Assembly (NCBI RefSeq): GCF_900155605.1
Contig: NZ_LT707420.1
Location: forward strand, 1,080,690-1,144,689
Direction of reading: 5' to 3'
From: Actinomyces marseillensis
GTDB lineage: Bacteria; Actinomycetota; Actinomycetes; Actinomycetales; Actinomycetaceae
DNA: 64,000 nucleotides
A program made the translations under genes and the position numbers. The notes under the pieces are model-generated. The model ran no database searches. It saw nothing but the letters and a program-made list of their open reading frames with translations, and was not told the DNA's origin. Positions within the stretch are counted from its first letter, which is position 1; every line of letters starts with the position of its first letter. Shown here piece after piece: positions 25,591-33,934 of the stretch.

Positions 25591-26366
25591 AGTGTGGCCT
25601 CGGAAGAAACGGTAACTCCCGGCTGCGCTGCCAACGCGCGTGCCTGGAGGTCGCGGATCTGGGCGTTACCGGTGGTTGCCAAGTCAAGGAGCTCGCCGAG
25701 CTCGGTACGGGAGAAGAGCGCATGCTCAGCGGTTCCTTGAACCTCAACGAAAGAACCCGAACCCGTCTGGACAACGTTCATATCCGTCTGCGCGCGCACA
25801 TCTTCAACGTAGGGAAGATCGAGCATGGGGGTGCCATCAATGATGCCAACGGAAATTGCGCTTACAGAATCAGAGAGGACCTTCTCGGGAGAAGAAGCCG
25901 CAACGATCCCCTTCGAAATACCCCAAGAAATGGCCTCGTAAAGCGCAACATAGGCGCCCGAAATGGAAGCGGTGCGGGTTCCGCCATCAGCTCGCAAAAC
26001 ATCGCAGTCAAGAACCAGAGTGTTCTCTCCGAGGGCCTTGATATCAACGATCGCGCGAAGCGAACGGCCGATGAGACGCGAAATTTCGTGGGTGCGGCCG
26101 CCGATTTTACCCTTGACGGATTCACGCTGGGAGCGCTCGGAAGTAGCGCGCGGGAGCATTGAATACTCCGCGGTCACCCAGCCTTCTCCACTGTCGCGCT
26201 TCCATCGCGGCACGCCCTCGGTTAGCGAGGCAACGCACAAAACGCGCGTGTTCCCACATTCAATCAGTGCAGATCCTTCGCCGGTTCCTGCCCAGGAACG
26301 AGTGATAGACATTGGGCGAAGCTGAGAGGGGGTGCGCCCATCGGCGCGAAGCTGAGAAGTAGTCAT
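25587..26366 (-). CDS. rph: Ribonuclease PH
   Basis: Phosphorolytic 3'-5' exoribonuclease that trims tRNA 3' ends. 259 aa with [19 protein letters not shown] at the N-terminus, [66 protein letters not shown] (phosphate-binding and RNA-binding region), [25 protein letters not shown] and [20 protein letters not shown]. Forms a hexamer in the family. The start ATG at 26366 is 60 bases from the divergent nudC ATG. rdgB follows on the same transcript. Confidence 0.95.
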   Translation of the reverse strand: MTTSQLRADGRTPSQLRPMSITRSWAGTGEGSALIECGNTRVLCVASLTEGVPRWKRDSGEGWVTAEYSMLPRATSERSQRESVKGKIGGRTHEISRLIGRSLRAIVDIKALGENTLVLDCDVLRADGGTRTASISGAYVALYEAISWGISKGIVAASSPEKVLSDSVSAISVGIIDGTPMLDLPYVEDVRAQTDMNVVQTGSGSFVEVQGTAEHALFSRTELGELLDLATTGNAQIRDLQARALAAQPGVTVSSEATL

Positions 26367-26426
26367 GACTCCAGCCTAACGCTCATTTGCGTTGTGGTTG
26401 AAGCGAAGGACGGCTACGGTTACAGC

Positions 26427-27407
26427 ATGCCCCTTTTCGACACGATCAATGGTCTTCCCTTTGCCGATGAACAACTGTTTTTCCCGCGTGAACTTGGCGC
26501 GTGGGTGAAGCGCTTGAACGCGCCCGGGGGCTATAGTGCACTCCTCAAAGAACTCGAAAAAGACGCACAAGAGCTTCGCATCCTCGCGATGACGACTGAA
26601 GGTAAGGTCGCGGTGCTCCCTGTGAACAAAGGGCTTTACGAAGCGTGGAATATGGGGGCAGTAGTTGAAGACTGCGATCGCGTGTTCTTTGCCGGAGTAG
26701 ATTCGCGCGAGGTTGTGCGTTTTATCGCGATCGTATCCGAAGAAAGCCTTGCCTCCCTGCGCGATAAGTGGGATGTGCCGTTGGAGGAACTTTCCTGGCT
26801 TTCCTTGCGTCACGAGGCCGCGCACTTGGAAAGTGCGGATCGCACCAGTGCTGGACGGGCACTGGCATTACTGCGCTGGCAAGAAAATAACCAGTATTGC
26901 TCGTGCTGCGGCGGGCAGATGTGCAGTGAAAATGGGGGAGAAATCCAACGCTGCGTGCAGTGCGATCGTTTAGAATACCCGCGCCAAGATCCTGCGGTTA
27001 TCGTCTTGATTACCGATGAAGAAGACCGGATTCTCCTTGGGCACAATCGATCGTGGACACCCGCATTCATGTCGCTGATCGCCGGATTCGTGGAGGCAGG
27101 AGAAACCCCCGAGCACGCTGTTGTTCGCGAAGCCAAGGAAGAAGCAAACCTCGACGTCGAAGACGTCCGTTATTTCGCAACTCAGCCCTGGCCATTCCCA
27201 CGCTCGGTCATGATGGGCTTCACCGCCTCGGTGAACGGTACCCCAACTCCTCAACCCGATATGGACGAAGTCGATGCCATGCGTTGGGTGACTCGCGATG
27301 AACTGATGACCCTTGTCGAATCGGGAGAACTCGAGATTCCCACTCACACCGCGATCGCACGAAAGATGATCGACATGTGGCTCCATCACCTTGGACGGGC
27401 TTCGTGA
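26427..27407 (+). CDS. nudC: NAD(+)/NADH diphosphatase (Nudix)
   Basis: Cleaves NADH or NAD to NMN(H) and AMP and can remove NAD caps from RNA. About 326 aa. The four-cysteine zinc ribbon CSCCGGQMCSENGGEIQRCVQC lies near residue 162, the Nudix box is GFVEAGETPEHAVVREAKEEANL, and the NudC-specific motif SQPWPFPxS appears as TQPWPFPRS. I chose ATG 26427; the frame is open to a GTG at 26394, and neither has a strong ribosome-binding site. The stop overlaps the uvrD2 start. The order nudC-uvrD2 is the same as in Mycobacterium (Rv3199c-Rv3198c). Confidence 0.92.
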   Translation: MPLFDTINGLPFADEQLFFPRELGAWVKRLNAPGGYSALLKELEKDAQELRILAMTTEGKVAVLPVNKGLYEAWNMGAVVEDCDRVFFAGVDSREVVRFIAIVSEESLASLRDKWDVPLEELSWLSLRHEAAHLESADRTSAGRALALLRWQENNQYCSCCGGQMCSENGGEIQRCVQCDRLEYPRQDPAVIVLITDEEDRILLGHNRSWTPAFMSLIAGFVEAGETPEHAVVREAKEEANLDVEDVRYFATQPWPFPRSVMMGFTASVNGTPTPQPDMDEVDAMRWVTRDELMTLVESGELEIPTHTAIARKMIDMWLHHLGRAS

Positions 27408-29485
27408 ACGCCCGCGACGAATCCGCGGCCGAGAAACTTCTGGAGGCTCTCGACCCGGACCAACGTATGGTCGCTCAGTATGCGGCCGGCCCCATGGCCG
27501 TACTCGCGGGAGCCGGGACGGGAAAGACTCGTGCGATCACCTATCGCATTGCCTACGGCGTCGCGCGTGGGATTTATGAGCCGACCAATGTCTTGGCCGT
27601 AACCTTTACTAAACGTGCGGCTGTTGAAATGCGCGAGCGTTTGGCAGCTTTAGGTGTTCCCGGTGTCCAAGCGCGTACTTTCCACTCAGCGGCACTGCGC
27701 CAATTGCAGTTCTTTTGGCCCAGCACCATTGGCGGGTCGATGCCCCCGCTGATCGAGCACAAGGCCTCGTTGATTTCGTCGGCAGCGGCGCGCTTGGGGA
27801 TCCGTGCGGATAAAGCGCTGGTTCGCGATCTTGCGGCGGAAGTTGAGTGGGCGAAAGTCTCCATGCTTGACGCCGATGCTTATGCCGATACCGTTCGCGC
27901 GAATACTCGCACCACGCCGGGAGATTTGAGTGTGGACGACGTGCTCTCTGTCATGGATGCCTATCAGATCGCCAAGGAAGAGCGAGGCGTCCTTGATTTT
28001 GAGGACGTTCTAGTCCTCACCGCGGGAATCCTGCAAGATTACCCGGCAATTGCCAAGCGGATCCGCGACCAGTATCGCTATTTCGTCGTCGATGAATACC
28101 AGGACGTGTCTGCGTTGCAGCAGCACTTGCTCAACTTGTGGTTGGGTGGGCGCCACGATATTTGCGTCGTCGGAGACGTTGCGCAAACAATTTATTCTTT
28201 CGCCGGTGCCTCTCCGCGCTACCTCCAAGATTTCGCTGAGGCGCACAAAGGCGCGCGACTTGTCGAACTTGTGCGCGACTATCGCTCGACCCCGCAGATT
28301 GTCAGTGCCGCCAATACTTTGATGAAAGGGCAACATTCTTCGGTGCTCAAGGGAGCAGTGAAGCTGGTGTCTCAAAGAGAAGACGGCGTTCCCGTCAGTT
28401 ATCGCAGTTTTGACGATGACACGGATGAAGCACGAGGCATCGCGGAAGATATTCGCTCGCTCCACGAGGCGGGTGCGGCGTATTCTTCGATCGCAATCTT
28501 GTACCGCACCAACGGACAGTCTGAGTCCTTTGAGGCACAACTTGCCGAGGCCGGGATTCCTTTCATCGTCCACTCGGGAATGCGCTTCTTCGAACGTGAG
28601 GAAGTACGGCGCGCAATGTACCTGCTCAAGAAACAGGCGACCATGTTGCGAAACGAAGGCAAGGATGAGAGCGACCTTGTCCAATTGGTCGAAGACCTAG
28701 TGGGAATTGCCGGGTGGAGTGCAAAGGCCCCCAGCGGGCAAGGAGCCCTTCGAGAACGCTGGGATAACCTCAACGCAATCGTTGAGATGGCGCGCCAGCG
28801 AAGGGATGCGTCTTTCGTAGCTTTCGTCGCTGATCTTGCCGAAAGAGAGATCTCACAGGCCGCACCTGCAACCCAAGGAGTGACGCTTTCAACGCTTCAT
28901 GCTGCAAAAGGACTGGAATGGGACAACGTCTTTGTCGCGGGAGTAAGTGAAGGACTGATCCCAATTTCCTTAGCTCAAGGAGAAGACGCGATCGAAGAAG
29001 AGAAACGCCTACTCTATGTGGGAATGACGCGTGCTCGTGATCGCCTCTGTGTCTCATACTCGCGTTCTCGTCATGGCGGTAATGGAAAACGCAAAGCCTC
29101 GCGTTTCTTGAAAGATCTGTGGCCTCGGGACGACAAGAACCGAACCCGGGTGGGCCGAGGCGGTGCGCTTGAAGGAGGCAGCTCCAAGAAGAGCGCAGCG
29201 CGAGTGGCCCGCGCGGATTTTGAAGAAAACAATTCCCCGGAAGTCATCGAGCTTTTTGAGCGCTTGCGTGCATGGAGAAAAGCCGAGGCCGAAGCGCGTT
29301 TGATCCCCGCATTTGCGGTCCTCACCGACAAAACCCTGCGCGATGTTGCAATTGCTCAGCCAAAAACCCTTGTTCAGCTTCGCGTCATCAAAGGGATTGG
29401 TGAAGTCAAGATCGACTACTTCGGGCCTCAAATTTTGGCAATTATCCGAGGTGAAGAGGTCACAGTCGATACTGATCCTGCTTAA
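27404..29485 (+). CDS. uvrD2: ATP-dependent DNA helicase UvrD2
   Basis: SF1 3'-5' helicase of 693 aa. Motifs: Q-motif region LLEALDPDQRMVAQY, Walker A AGAGTGKTRAITYRIA, TFTKRAAVEMRERL, motif II YFVVDEYQDVSALQQ, motif III GDVAQTIYSFAGA, LVRDYRSTPQIV, motif V LSTLHAAKGLEWDNVFVAGVSEG and motif VI EEEKRLLYVGMTRARD. An HRDC domain closes the protein (FAVLTDKTLRDVAIAQPKTLVQLRVIKGIG). The GTG at 27404 overlaps the nudC stop and follows GGACGGG; an upstream in-frame ATG at 27377 lies inside nudC. Compared with Mycobacterium UvrD2, the charged linker before HRDC has no obvious CxxC zinc cluster. The stop overlaps the converging gene stop. Confidence 0.94.
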   Translation: MNARDESAAEKLLEALDPDQRMVAQYAAGPMAVLAGAGTGKTRAITYRIAYGVARGIYEPTNVLAVTFTKRAAVEMRERLAALGVPGVQARTFHSAALRQLQFFWPSTIGGSMPPLIEHKASLISSAAARLGIRADKALVRDLAAEVEWAKVSMLDADAYADTVRANTRTTPGDLSVDDVLSVMDAYQIAKEERGVLDFEDVLVLTAGILQDYPAIAKRIRDQYRYFVVDEYQDVSALQQHLLNLWLGGRHDICVVGDVAQTIYSFAGASPRYLQDFAEAHKGARLVELVRDYRSTPQIVSAANTLMKGQHSSVLKGAVKLVSQREDGVPVSYRSFDDDTDEARGIAEDIRSLHEAGAAYSSIAILYRTNGQSESFEAQLAEAGIPFIVHSGMRFFEREEVRRAMYLLKKQATMLRNEGKDESDLVQLVEDLVGIAGWSAKAPSGQGALRERWDNLNAIVEMARQRRDASFVAFVADLAEREISQAAPATQGVTLSTLHAAKGLEWDNVFVAGVSEGLIPISLAQGEDAIEEEKRLLYVGMTRARDRLCVSYSRSRHGGNGKRKASRFLKDLWPRDDKNRTRVGRGGALEGGSSKKSAARVARADFEENNSPEVIELFERLRAWRKAEAEARLIPAFAVLTDKTLRDVAIAQPKTLVQLRVIKGIGEVKIDYFGPQILAIIRGEEVTVDTDPA

Positions 29486-30264
29486 GAAGCCAGGGGATAG
29501 CGAAGATTGTGGCTGAGTAGGTCATACTCGGTACGCGGCAGTGAAGCGAGGCAATGCGCGCCAGCGGGGGAGCGCCTTTCACAGTCAGGTTCTGGCAGGC
29601 AGAGTGCGTCTTTTGATGCCGCGCCGTGACAGCCACAGTCGGGGTTGATGCTGAGTTCATGCCACGAAACATCTCCCGAAGCCGAGATTCGAAGAAAACG
29701 ATTCGTGCAGGTGGAGTGTTCACAGCCAAAACGCGCAAAGTCGTAGATCATCAAAGAAAGCCACGAGGCCGCCATATGAGTGAGCCACGGAAGTGGTGAC
29801 TCGAGGCGCCACAGAGCAATGTCTCGTCCTTTTGGAGGGCTACCTTCTCTCGAGGATGAATCGATGCAGCGAGCACAGCAGGTGATGCCTGGAATGACAA
29901 GAGGGCCAATATCCCACCAGCCCTCACTCTGACAGCTCAGGACGTGGGGAATATCTTCGAGCATGAAAGAATCGCTTTGTTCAAGGTTATGAGCACCTTG
30001 AGAAGACACGATTGCCAGATCGACGGGCGAATACGAATTGCAATAGCGTAGATCGGGGTAGCGATGCTCAAGATGAACACGCATTGCTTGAGAGCGGCGC
30101 GGAAACGGGGGCTCATCTGGGAATAGGTGCGCTAATTCTGCGCTGAGCCGTCGAGAATCGACCAAGCGCATTCTTGTACTTGGCAGAGTCTGAACGATGA
30201 GGTCGACTGCAGCGACCGTGACCGGGTCAATCCCGTTGATTTCAAGGCTGAGAGAGTTCGTCAT
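29482..30264 (-). CDS. Rv3196-like protein (TOMM leader-binding / ThiF-like fragment)
   Basis: A 260-aa protein of a family kept beside uvrD2 in actinobacteria, where databases often call it TOMM precursor leader-binding protein. Visible: VDLIVQTLPSTRMRLVDSRRLSAELAHLFP (alpha/beta), VDLAIVSSQGAHNLEQSDSFMLEDIPHVLSC, then GPLVIPGITCCARCIDSS, whose CxxC is typical of E1/YcaO partner proteins, and late Cys residues in GCEHSTCTN, NPDCGCHG, SKDALCLPEPDC. The cysteines could bind one or two zinc ions. No YcaO cyclodehydratase or precursor peptide lies nearby, so a bacteriocin role is doubtful. Gene position (between uvrD2 and the DUF2342 protease) is the main evidence. Confidence 0.65.
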   Translation of the reverse strand: MTNSLSLEINGIDPVTVAAVDLIVQTLPSTRMRLVDSRRLSAELAHLFPDEPPFPRRSQAMRVHLEHRYPDLRYCNSYSPVDLAIVSSQGAHNLEQSDSFMLEDIPHVLSCQSEGWWDIGPLVIPGITCCARCIDSSSREGSPPKGRDIALWRLESPLPWLTHMAASWLSLMIYDFARFGCEHSTCTNRFLRISASGDVSWHELSINPDCGCHGAASKDALCLPEPDCERRSPAGAHCLASLPRTEYDLLSHNLRYPLAS

Positions 30265-30398
30265 TGTTCCTCCGCACTGTCATGGATAAATTCCATTGTG
30301 TACGCAAGGACACTTCGAGCGGGTACGTTGGCGCAATCTGTGGAAAACGCCGAAGGCGCGCGCACCCTGTGGACAGGCTCGATACTTGCCTGTCAGTA

Positions 30399-31928
30399 TC
30401 AGGAAAGATCGCTGTCGGCTTCGCTTGGTGGTTCTTCTGAGGAATCATCCCCCGAATCTGTTGGATGAGCGGCCTCGTCTGGGTTCCCAATCTGGTACCC
30501 CGCCTTACGAAGGGTATCGGCCTCGGGATCCATTGAGGGATCAAGGCCCTCAGCCCACCCCATCGAACCGTCCAAAAGAGACTCCAGTGCCTGATCCATA
30601 TCGGCGCTGGCCTCGGCTTCGGCATGGCGAAGAGCGACGAAGGTTTCCGGAGAATCAAGCTCATTGCTATTGGGGATCAGATCCGGGTGCGCCCACAAAT
30701 CCTCACGCGCATGGGTTCCGCCGTCTTCAAACACCAACTGGAAGAGCTTTGCGGCATCTCGTGCGCGTCGTGGACGCATTTTCAACCCGATGAGACTCCC
30801 GAGAATCTTCTCAACCGGACCGCCCAGTGCGCGCCGGCGACGCATGAGCTCACGAAGCTGTTCAAGGTGAGGCAAGTAGGGCAGGGCCGCCTGAGCAGTG
30901 ACGACATCAACCCAACCTTCAATGAGGGCAAGGAGGTTTTCAACTCGCTCCATTGCAGCGATCTGCTCGGGAGTGGGGGCAGCTGCGAAGATTTGCTCGT
31001 TGAGAGTGTCTTCGGTGAATTCACCGTTTTCCGGATCGAAATGTGCTGCGGCCTCGGCGACTGCATGTGAATCGATCGCAATGTGCTGGGCATAGCGCTC
31101 AACCGCGCGGGTCAGATCCCCAGAAAGCCACGGGACTCCGGAAAAGAGGCGGCGGTGCGCGCACTCACGCAGGGCAATGAATTGAAGAACCTCTTCGAAG
31201 GGGATATCTAGCTCATCGGCGAAATCCTCAACATTGCGCGCGACCAGCGCAGTTGTCGAGCCATTGGTCAAAGGAATACCGACATCGGTGGACCCCATGG
31301 CGCTCTGCGCAATTTTGCCCAAGGCAACACCGATCTGGCTCGCGAAAAGGAAAGAAGACATCTTCGGCAAGATATTGCGCGTTGAGTTGAGCAAACTGGC
31401 GATATCAGGCATGTCTTCTGATGCTGAGGGGTCAAGCTCGGGCAGGTGCTGTTCTTGCTCGTTGAGCACGTCCTCGAAGGCCTTGGCGACGTTAGCTGCA
31501 ACCGGCTCGCAGATCTTCTTCCACACCTCCGCAGTGCCGTCGATCCACTCGGCGCGAGTCCAGACCTGACGGTTGACGGGACCGGGAGAGAACTCGACGG
31601 TGGCATCCAGCCACAGATCTGCGACAGTCATCGCTTCACGGGCGCGCTGTGCTTGAGCGGCAGTCACCGCAGTTTCTCGTGAATCCCATGCCTTCGACTG
31701 AGCGAGCTGAAGGGCGCTCTTCCAATCCACAGGTCCAACTGAAGGTCCATTCATCATGATGGAGAACTGAGTCAGTGCCTGACGCATGACCTCGGGATCG
31801 GGGAATTGACTGTTGAGACTTTCGGGGTCAATCCCGCGAGCGCGCATGGATTCCATTGCCGCTCGGGCTGCCTGCTCGCCGAGCAGGTTACGGAGAAACT
31901 CTTCCATGTTCGATTCGTTGTCGCTCAT
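30399..31928 (-). CDS. Zinc-dependent metalloprotease-like protein (DUF2342 / zincin_2 family)
   Basis: A 509-aa protein of the actinobacterial zincin-like family (Rv3195-like). Diagnostic parts: the N-terminal MSDNESNMEEFLRNLLGEQA with an acidic Met-rich start, SQIGVALGKIAQSAMGSTDVGIPL (about residue 205), VEDFADELDIPFEEVLQFIALRECAHRRLFSGVPWLSGDL with a degenerate metal motif (R-E-C-A-H where zincins have H-E-x-x-H), and FNPENGEFT-like VAEAAAHFDPENGEFTEDTLNEQIF. The C-terminus is acidic and disordered. Because the first histidine of the classical motif is absent, catalysis is uncertain. It lies in the conserved block with uvrD2 and the PDZ/Lon-like gene, divergent from the latter. Confidence 0.82.
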   Translation of the reverse strand: MSDNESNMEEFLRNLLGEQAARAAMESMRARGIDPESLNSQFPDPEVMRQALTQFSIMMNGPSVGPVDWKSALQLAQSKAWDSRETAVTAAQAQRAREAMTVADLWLDATVEFSPGPVNRQVWTRAEWIDGTAEVWKKICEPVAANVAKAFEDVLNEQEQHLPELDPSASEDMPDIASLLNSTRNILPKMSSFLFASQIGVALGKIAQSAMGSTDVGIPLTNGSTTALVARNVEDFADELDIPFEEVLQFIALRECAHRRLFSGVPWLSGDLTRAVERYAQHIAIDSHAVAEAAAHFDPENGEFTEDTLNEQIFAAAPTPEQIAAMERVENLLALIEGWVDVVTAQAALPYLPHLEQLRELMRRRRALGGPVEKILGSLIGLKMRPRRARDAAKLFQLVFEDGGTHAREDLWAHPDLIPNSNELDSPETFVALRHAEAEASADMDQALESLLDGSMGWAEGLDPSMDPEADTLRKAGYQIGNPDEAAHPTDSGDDSSEEPPSEADSDLS

Positions 31929-32062
31929 GTGTTGAGCCTAGCTGTGAGCTGGGCCGCGTTCTAGCTCAATGCCCAGTTTCGAACGAACTTAGCTCACAGC
32001 GCAATCGTCTTCGGATACCGGCACATACTTCCGCCTCACGAATATTTCCATACTGAGGGACA

Positions 32063-33253
32063 ATGACAGGTATGAATGAACTCCATGACGATCACGACGT
32101 GAACGATGAAGACCCGCAGGCCAATGCTCGTAGCCTGCGCTGGCTACGTAGACTAACGGTCACGCTTGTCGTCATGAGCATTCTTGGTGTGGCTGCAGCG
32201 GTTGTCCCGCTGCCCTACGTCGCACGCCTTCCCGGGCCGACGGTGAATATTTTGGGCGCCGCGGCAACGAAAGATGGTACTGAGGAGCTTCTCTCCATCA
32301 CAGGGACCAACCCCCTGACGGGTGAAGAAATCAAAAACCCAGATCCTTCGACCAATGCGGACAGCGGCCAATTGCGAATGGTGACGGTCTCTGAGATGGG
32401 AGGACCTGGGCGCAGGCTCAACGTCTACGGGTGGATTCAAGCGGAACTCACCCCGGCCTCGGAACTGGTTCCCTATTCGAAGGTCTATCCCGATAACGTC
32501 ACCCGCGAGCAGGTTGATAACGCCAACAAAGCACAAATGACGGGGTCGCAATCGACGGCGAAAGTCGCAGCCTTGATGGAGCTTGGCTGGAAAGTCCCCG
32601 CGACGGTCAAGATTACGGGCACCGTCGAGGGATCCGACGCGCAGGGGAAACTGCGTGAGGGCGATATCCTCCAATCGATCGAAACCCCCGACGGGGTCCT
32701 TCACTCAATCGAAACTCCCGCTGATCCTTTTGCGATCATGCGCAAGGTCGCTCCCGGCTCGATACTCAAAGTCACGGTGAAAAACGGTGAGGATCAACGG
32801 ACAGAAACAGTTGTTTCTGCTGCCTCTATCGGAGAAACAGAAGGCTCGAAGCTTGGGATCTACCTGGACGCGCAGGTGAATCTTCCCGTAGATATTCATT
32901 TCTCCTTGGAGAACATCGGCGGCCCCTCCGCGGGAATGATGTTCTCGCTGGGCATCATTGACCGCCTCAGCGAAGGAGACATGACGGGCGGGAAGTCGAT
33001 CGCCGGAACTGGGACCATGTCCTATGACGGCAAAGTCGGGGCAATCGGTGGAATTGCACAGAAAATGCAGGGTGCAAAACGCGACGGAGCCAGCTGGTTC
33101 CTTGCCCCTGAAAGCAATTGCGATCAGGTCATTGGGCACGTCCCGGAGGGATTGCGGGTCGTGCGTGTGTCAACCCTTCATGAAGCTCACGAGGCAGTAG
33201 ATGCGATTGCCGCAGACCGTGGGGATTCCCTTCCGACCTGCGAAGCCAAGTAA
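32063..33253 (+). CDS. YlbL-family PDZ and Lon-type S16 protease
   Basis: A 396-aa membrane-anchored protease-like protein. It has a short acidic N-terminus, one transmembrane helix (LTVTLVVMSILGVAAAVVPLPYV, about 33-55), the family block RLPGPTVNILGAA, a PDZ domain (about 180-260; LREGDILQSIETPDG, FAIMRKVAPGSILKVTV) and a C-terminal Lon-like domain with the catalytic serine in IGGPSAGMMFSLGIIDRLS and the lysine in GKVGAIGGIAQKMQGAKRDGASWFLAP. The active part would face the outside. Rv3194c is the mycobacterial counterpart. It converges on the PPA1309-family gene. Confidence 0.9.
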   Translation: MTGMNELHDDHDVNDEDPQANARSLRWLRRLTVTLVVMSILGVAAAVVPLPYVARLPGPTVNILGAAATKDGTEELLSITGTNPLTGEEIKNPDPSTNADSGQLRMVTVSEMGGPGRRLNVYGWIQAELTPASELVPYSKVYPDNVTREQVDNANKAQMTGSQSTAKVAALMELGWKVPATVKITGTVEGSDAQGKLREGDILQSIETPDGVLHSIETPADPFAIMRKVAPGSILKVTVKNGEDQRTETVVSAASIGETEGSKLGIYLDAQVNLPVDIHFSLENIGGPSAGMMFSLGIIDRLSEGDMTGGKSIAGTGTMSYDGKVGAIGGIAQKMQGAKRDGASWFLAPESNCDQVIGHVPEGLRVVRVSTLHEAHEAVDAIAADRGDSLPTCEAK

Positions 33254-33294
33254 GCCAAAGAACGTCAGGGGCAGGCGCGCGCCTCATCGATTCC

Positions 33295-33840
33295 TTAGGA
33301 AAGCGAGGCTAAGAGCGCGTCCGTTAGCCCGGGGACCAATTGCGAACCCTGACCGACCTTGTCATCGCTGTCGAAAGTACGCGCGCGCAGAGCGCTCCAC
33401 GTCTCACCGCTGCGCAGGGCTCCTGCTGCAATGCGAACATCGGTAGCCTTGGGATGATTCGAAATGAAAGCAAGAGCTTCATCGGGATCTTCCGGAGCCT
33501 GTGCTTCCACCTCGGGGGGAACAATGACGCGTTCGAGGCTCAGCGCTGCGCCGACGACCGAAGGTGGCCACGCGAGGTGGGCGAGCATCTCTTCGAGGTC
33601 TTCCCCCTGGAAGTCTTCTTGGATGATTGCACTCAAATGAGTATCAGTACCGTCCCATTCTTGGCGCAAGGCGTCTTTGAGTTCTTCAGGAAGATCAGGC
33701 TGATCGAGAAGAGTCGCTGTGCGCACCAGAGCATAAAGGGAAGGCGCATGATCCCATCCAACCAGTGATGCCGCTTTTTCAATGTCGAGAACGACATGAG
33801 CGAGGGCGAGCTGGTCAGCGGTGGGGGTGAGTTCATTCAT
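33295..33840 (-). CDS. PPA1309-family protein
   Basis: A 181-aa cytoplasmic protein of an actinobacterial family with unknown function. Characteristic text: LAHVVLDIEKAASLVGWDHAPSLYALVRTATLL at the N-terminus, LSAIIQEDFQGEDLEEMLAHLAWPPSVVGAALSLERVIVPPEVE in the middle and ATDVRIAAGALRSGETWSALRAR near the end. It is typically found next to the UPF0182 and PDZ/Lon-like genes, as here, and is encoded divergently from UPF0182 with about 95 bases between them. Confidence 0.85.
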   Translation of the reverse strand: MNELTPTADQLALAHVVLDIEKAASLVGWDHAPSLYALVRTATLLDQPDLPEELKDALRQEWDGTDTHLSAIIQEDFQGEDLEEMLAHLAWPPSVVGAALSLERVIVPPEVEAQAPEDPDEALAFISNHPKATDVRIAAGALRSGETWSALRARTFDSDDKVGQGSQLVPGLTDALLASLS

Positions 33841-33934
33841 GCGCTCATTTTCCCACAGGCACTTGGCACACGCAGATGCATGCGCGGCTGGCTAGAATAC
33901 ACATATCGTGATCATTCTTTAGAGAGGAAGCTTT

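Noticed and set aside
29482-30264. Thiopeptide or other TOMM biosynthesis locus
   Set aside because: No YcaO, dehydrogenase or precursor peptide gene occurs in the window, and the protein lies in a housekeeping block.
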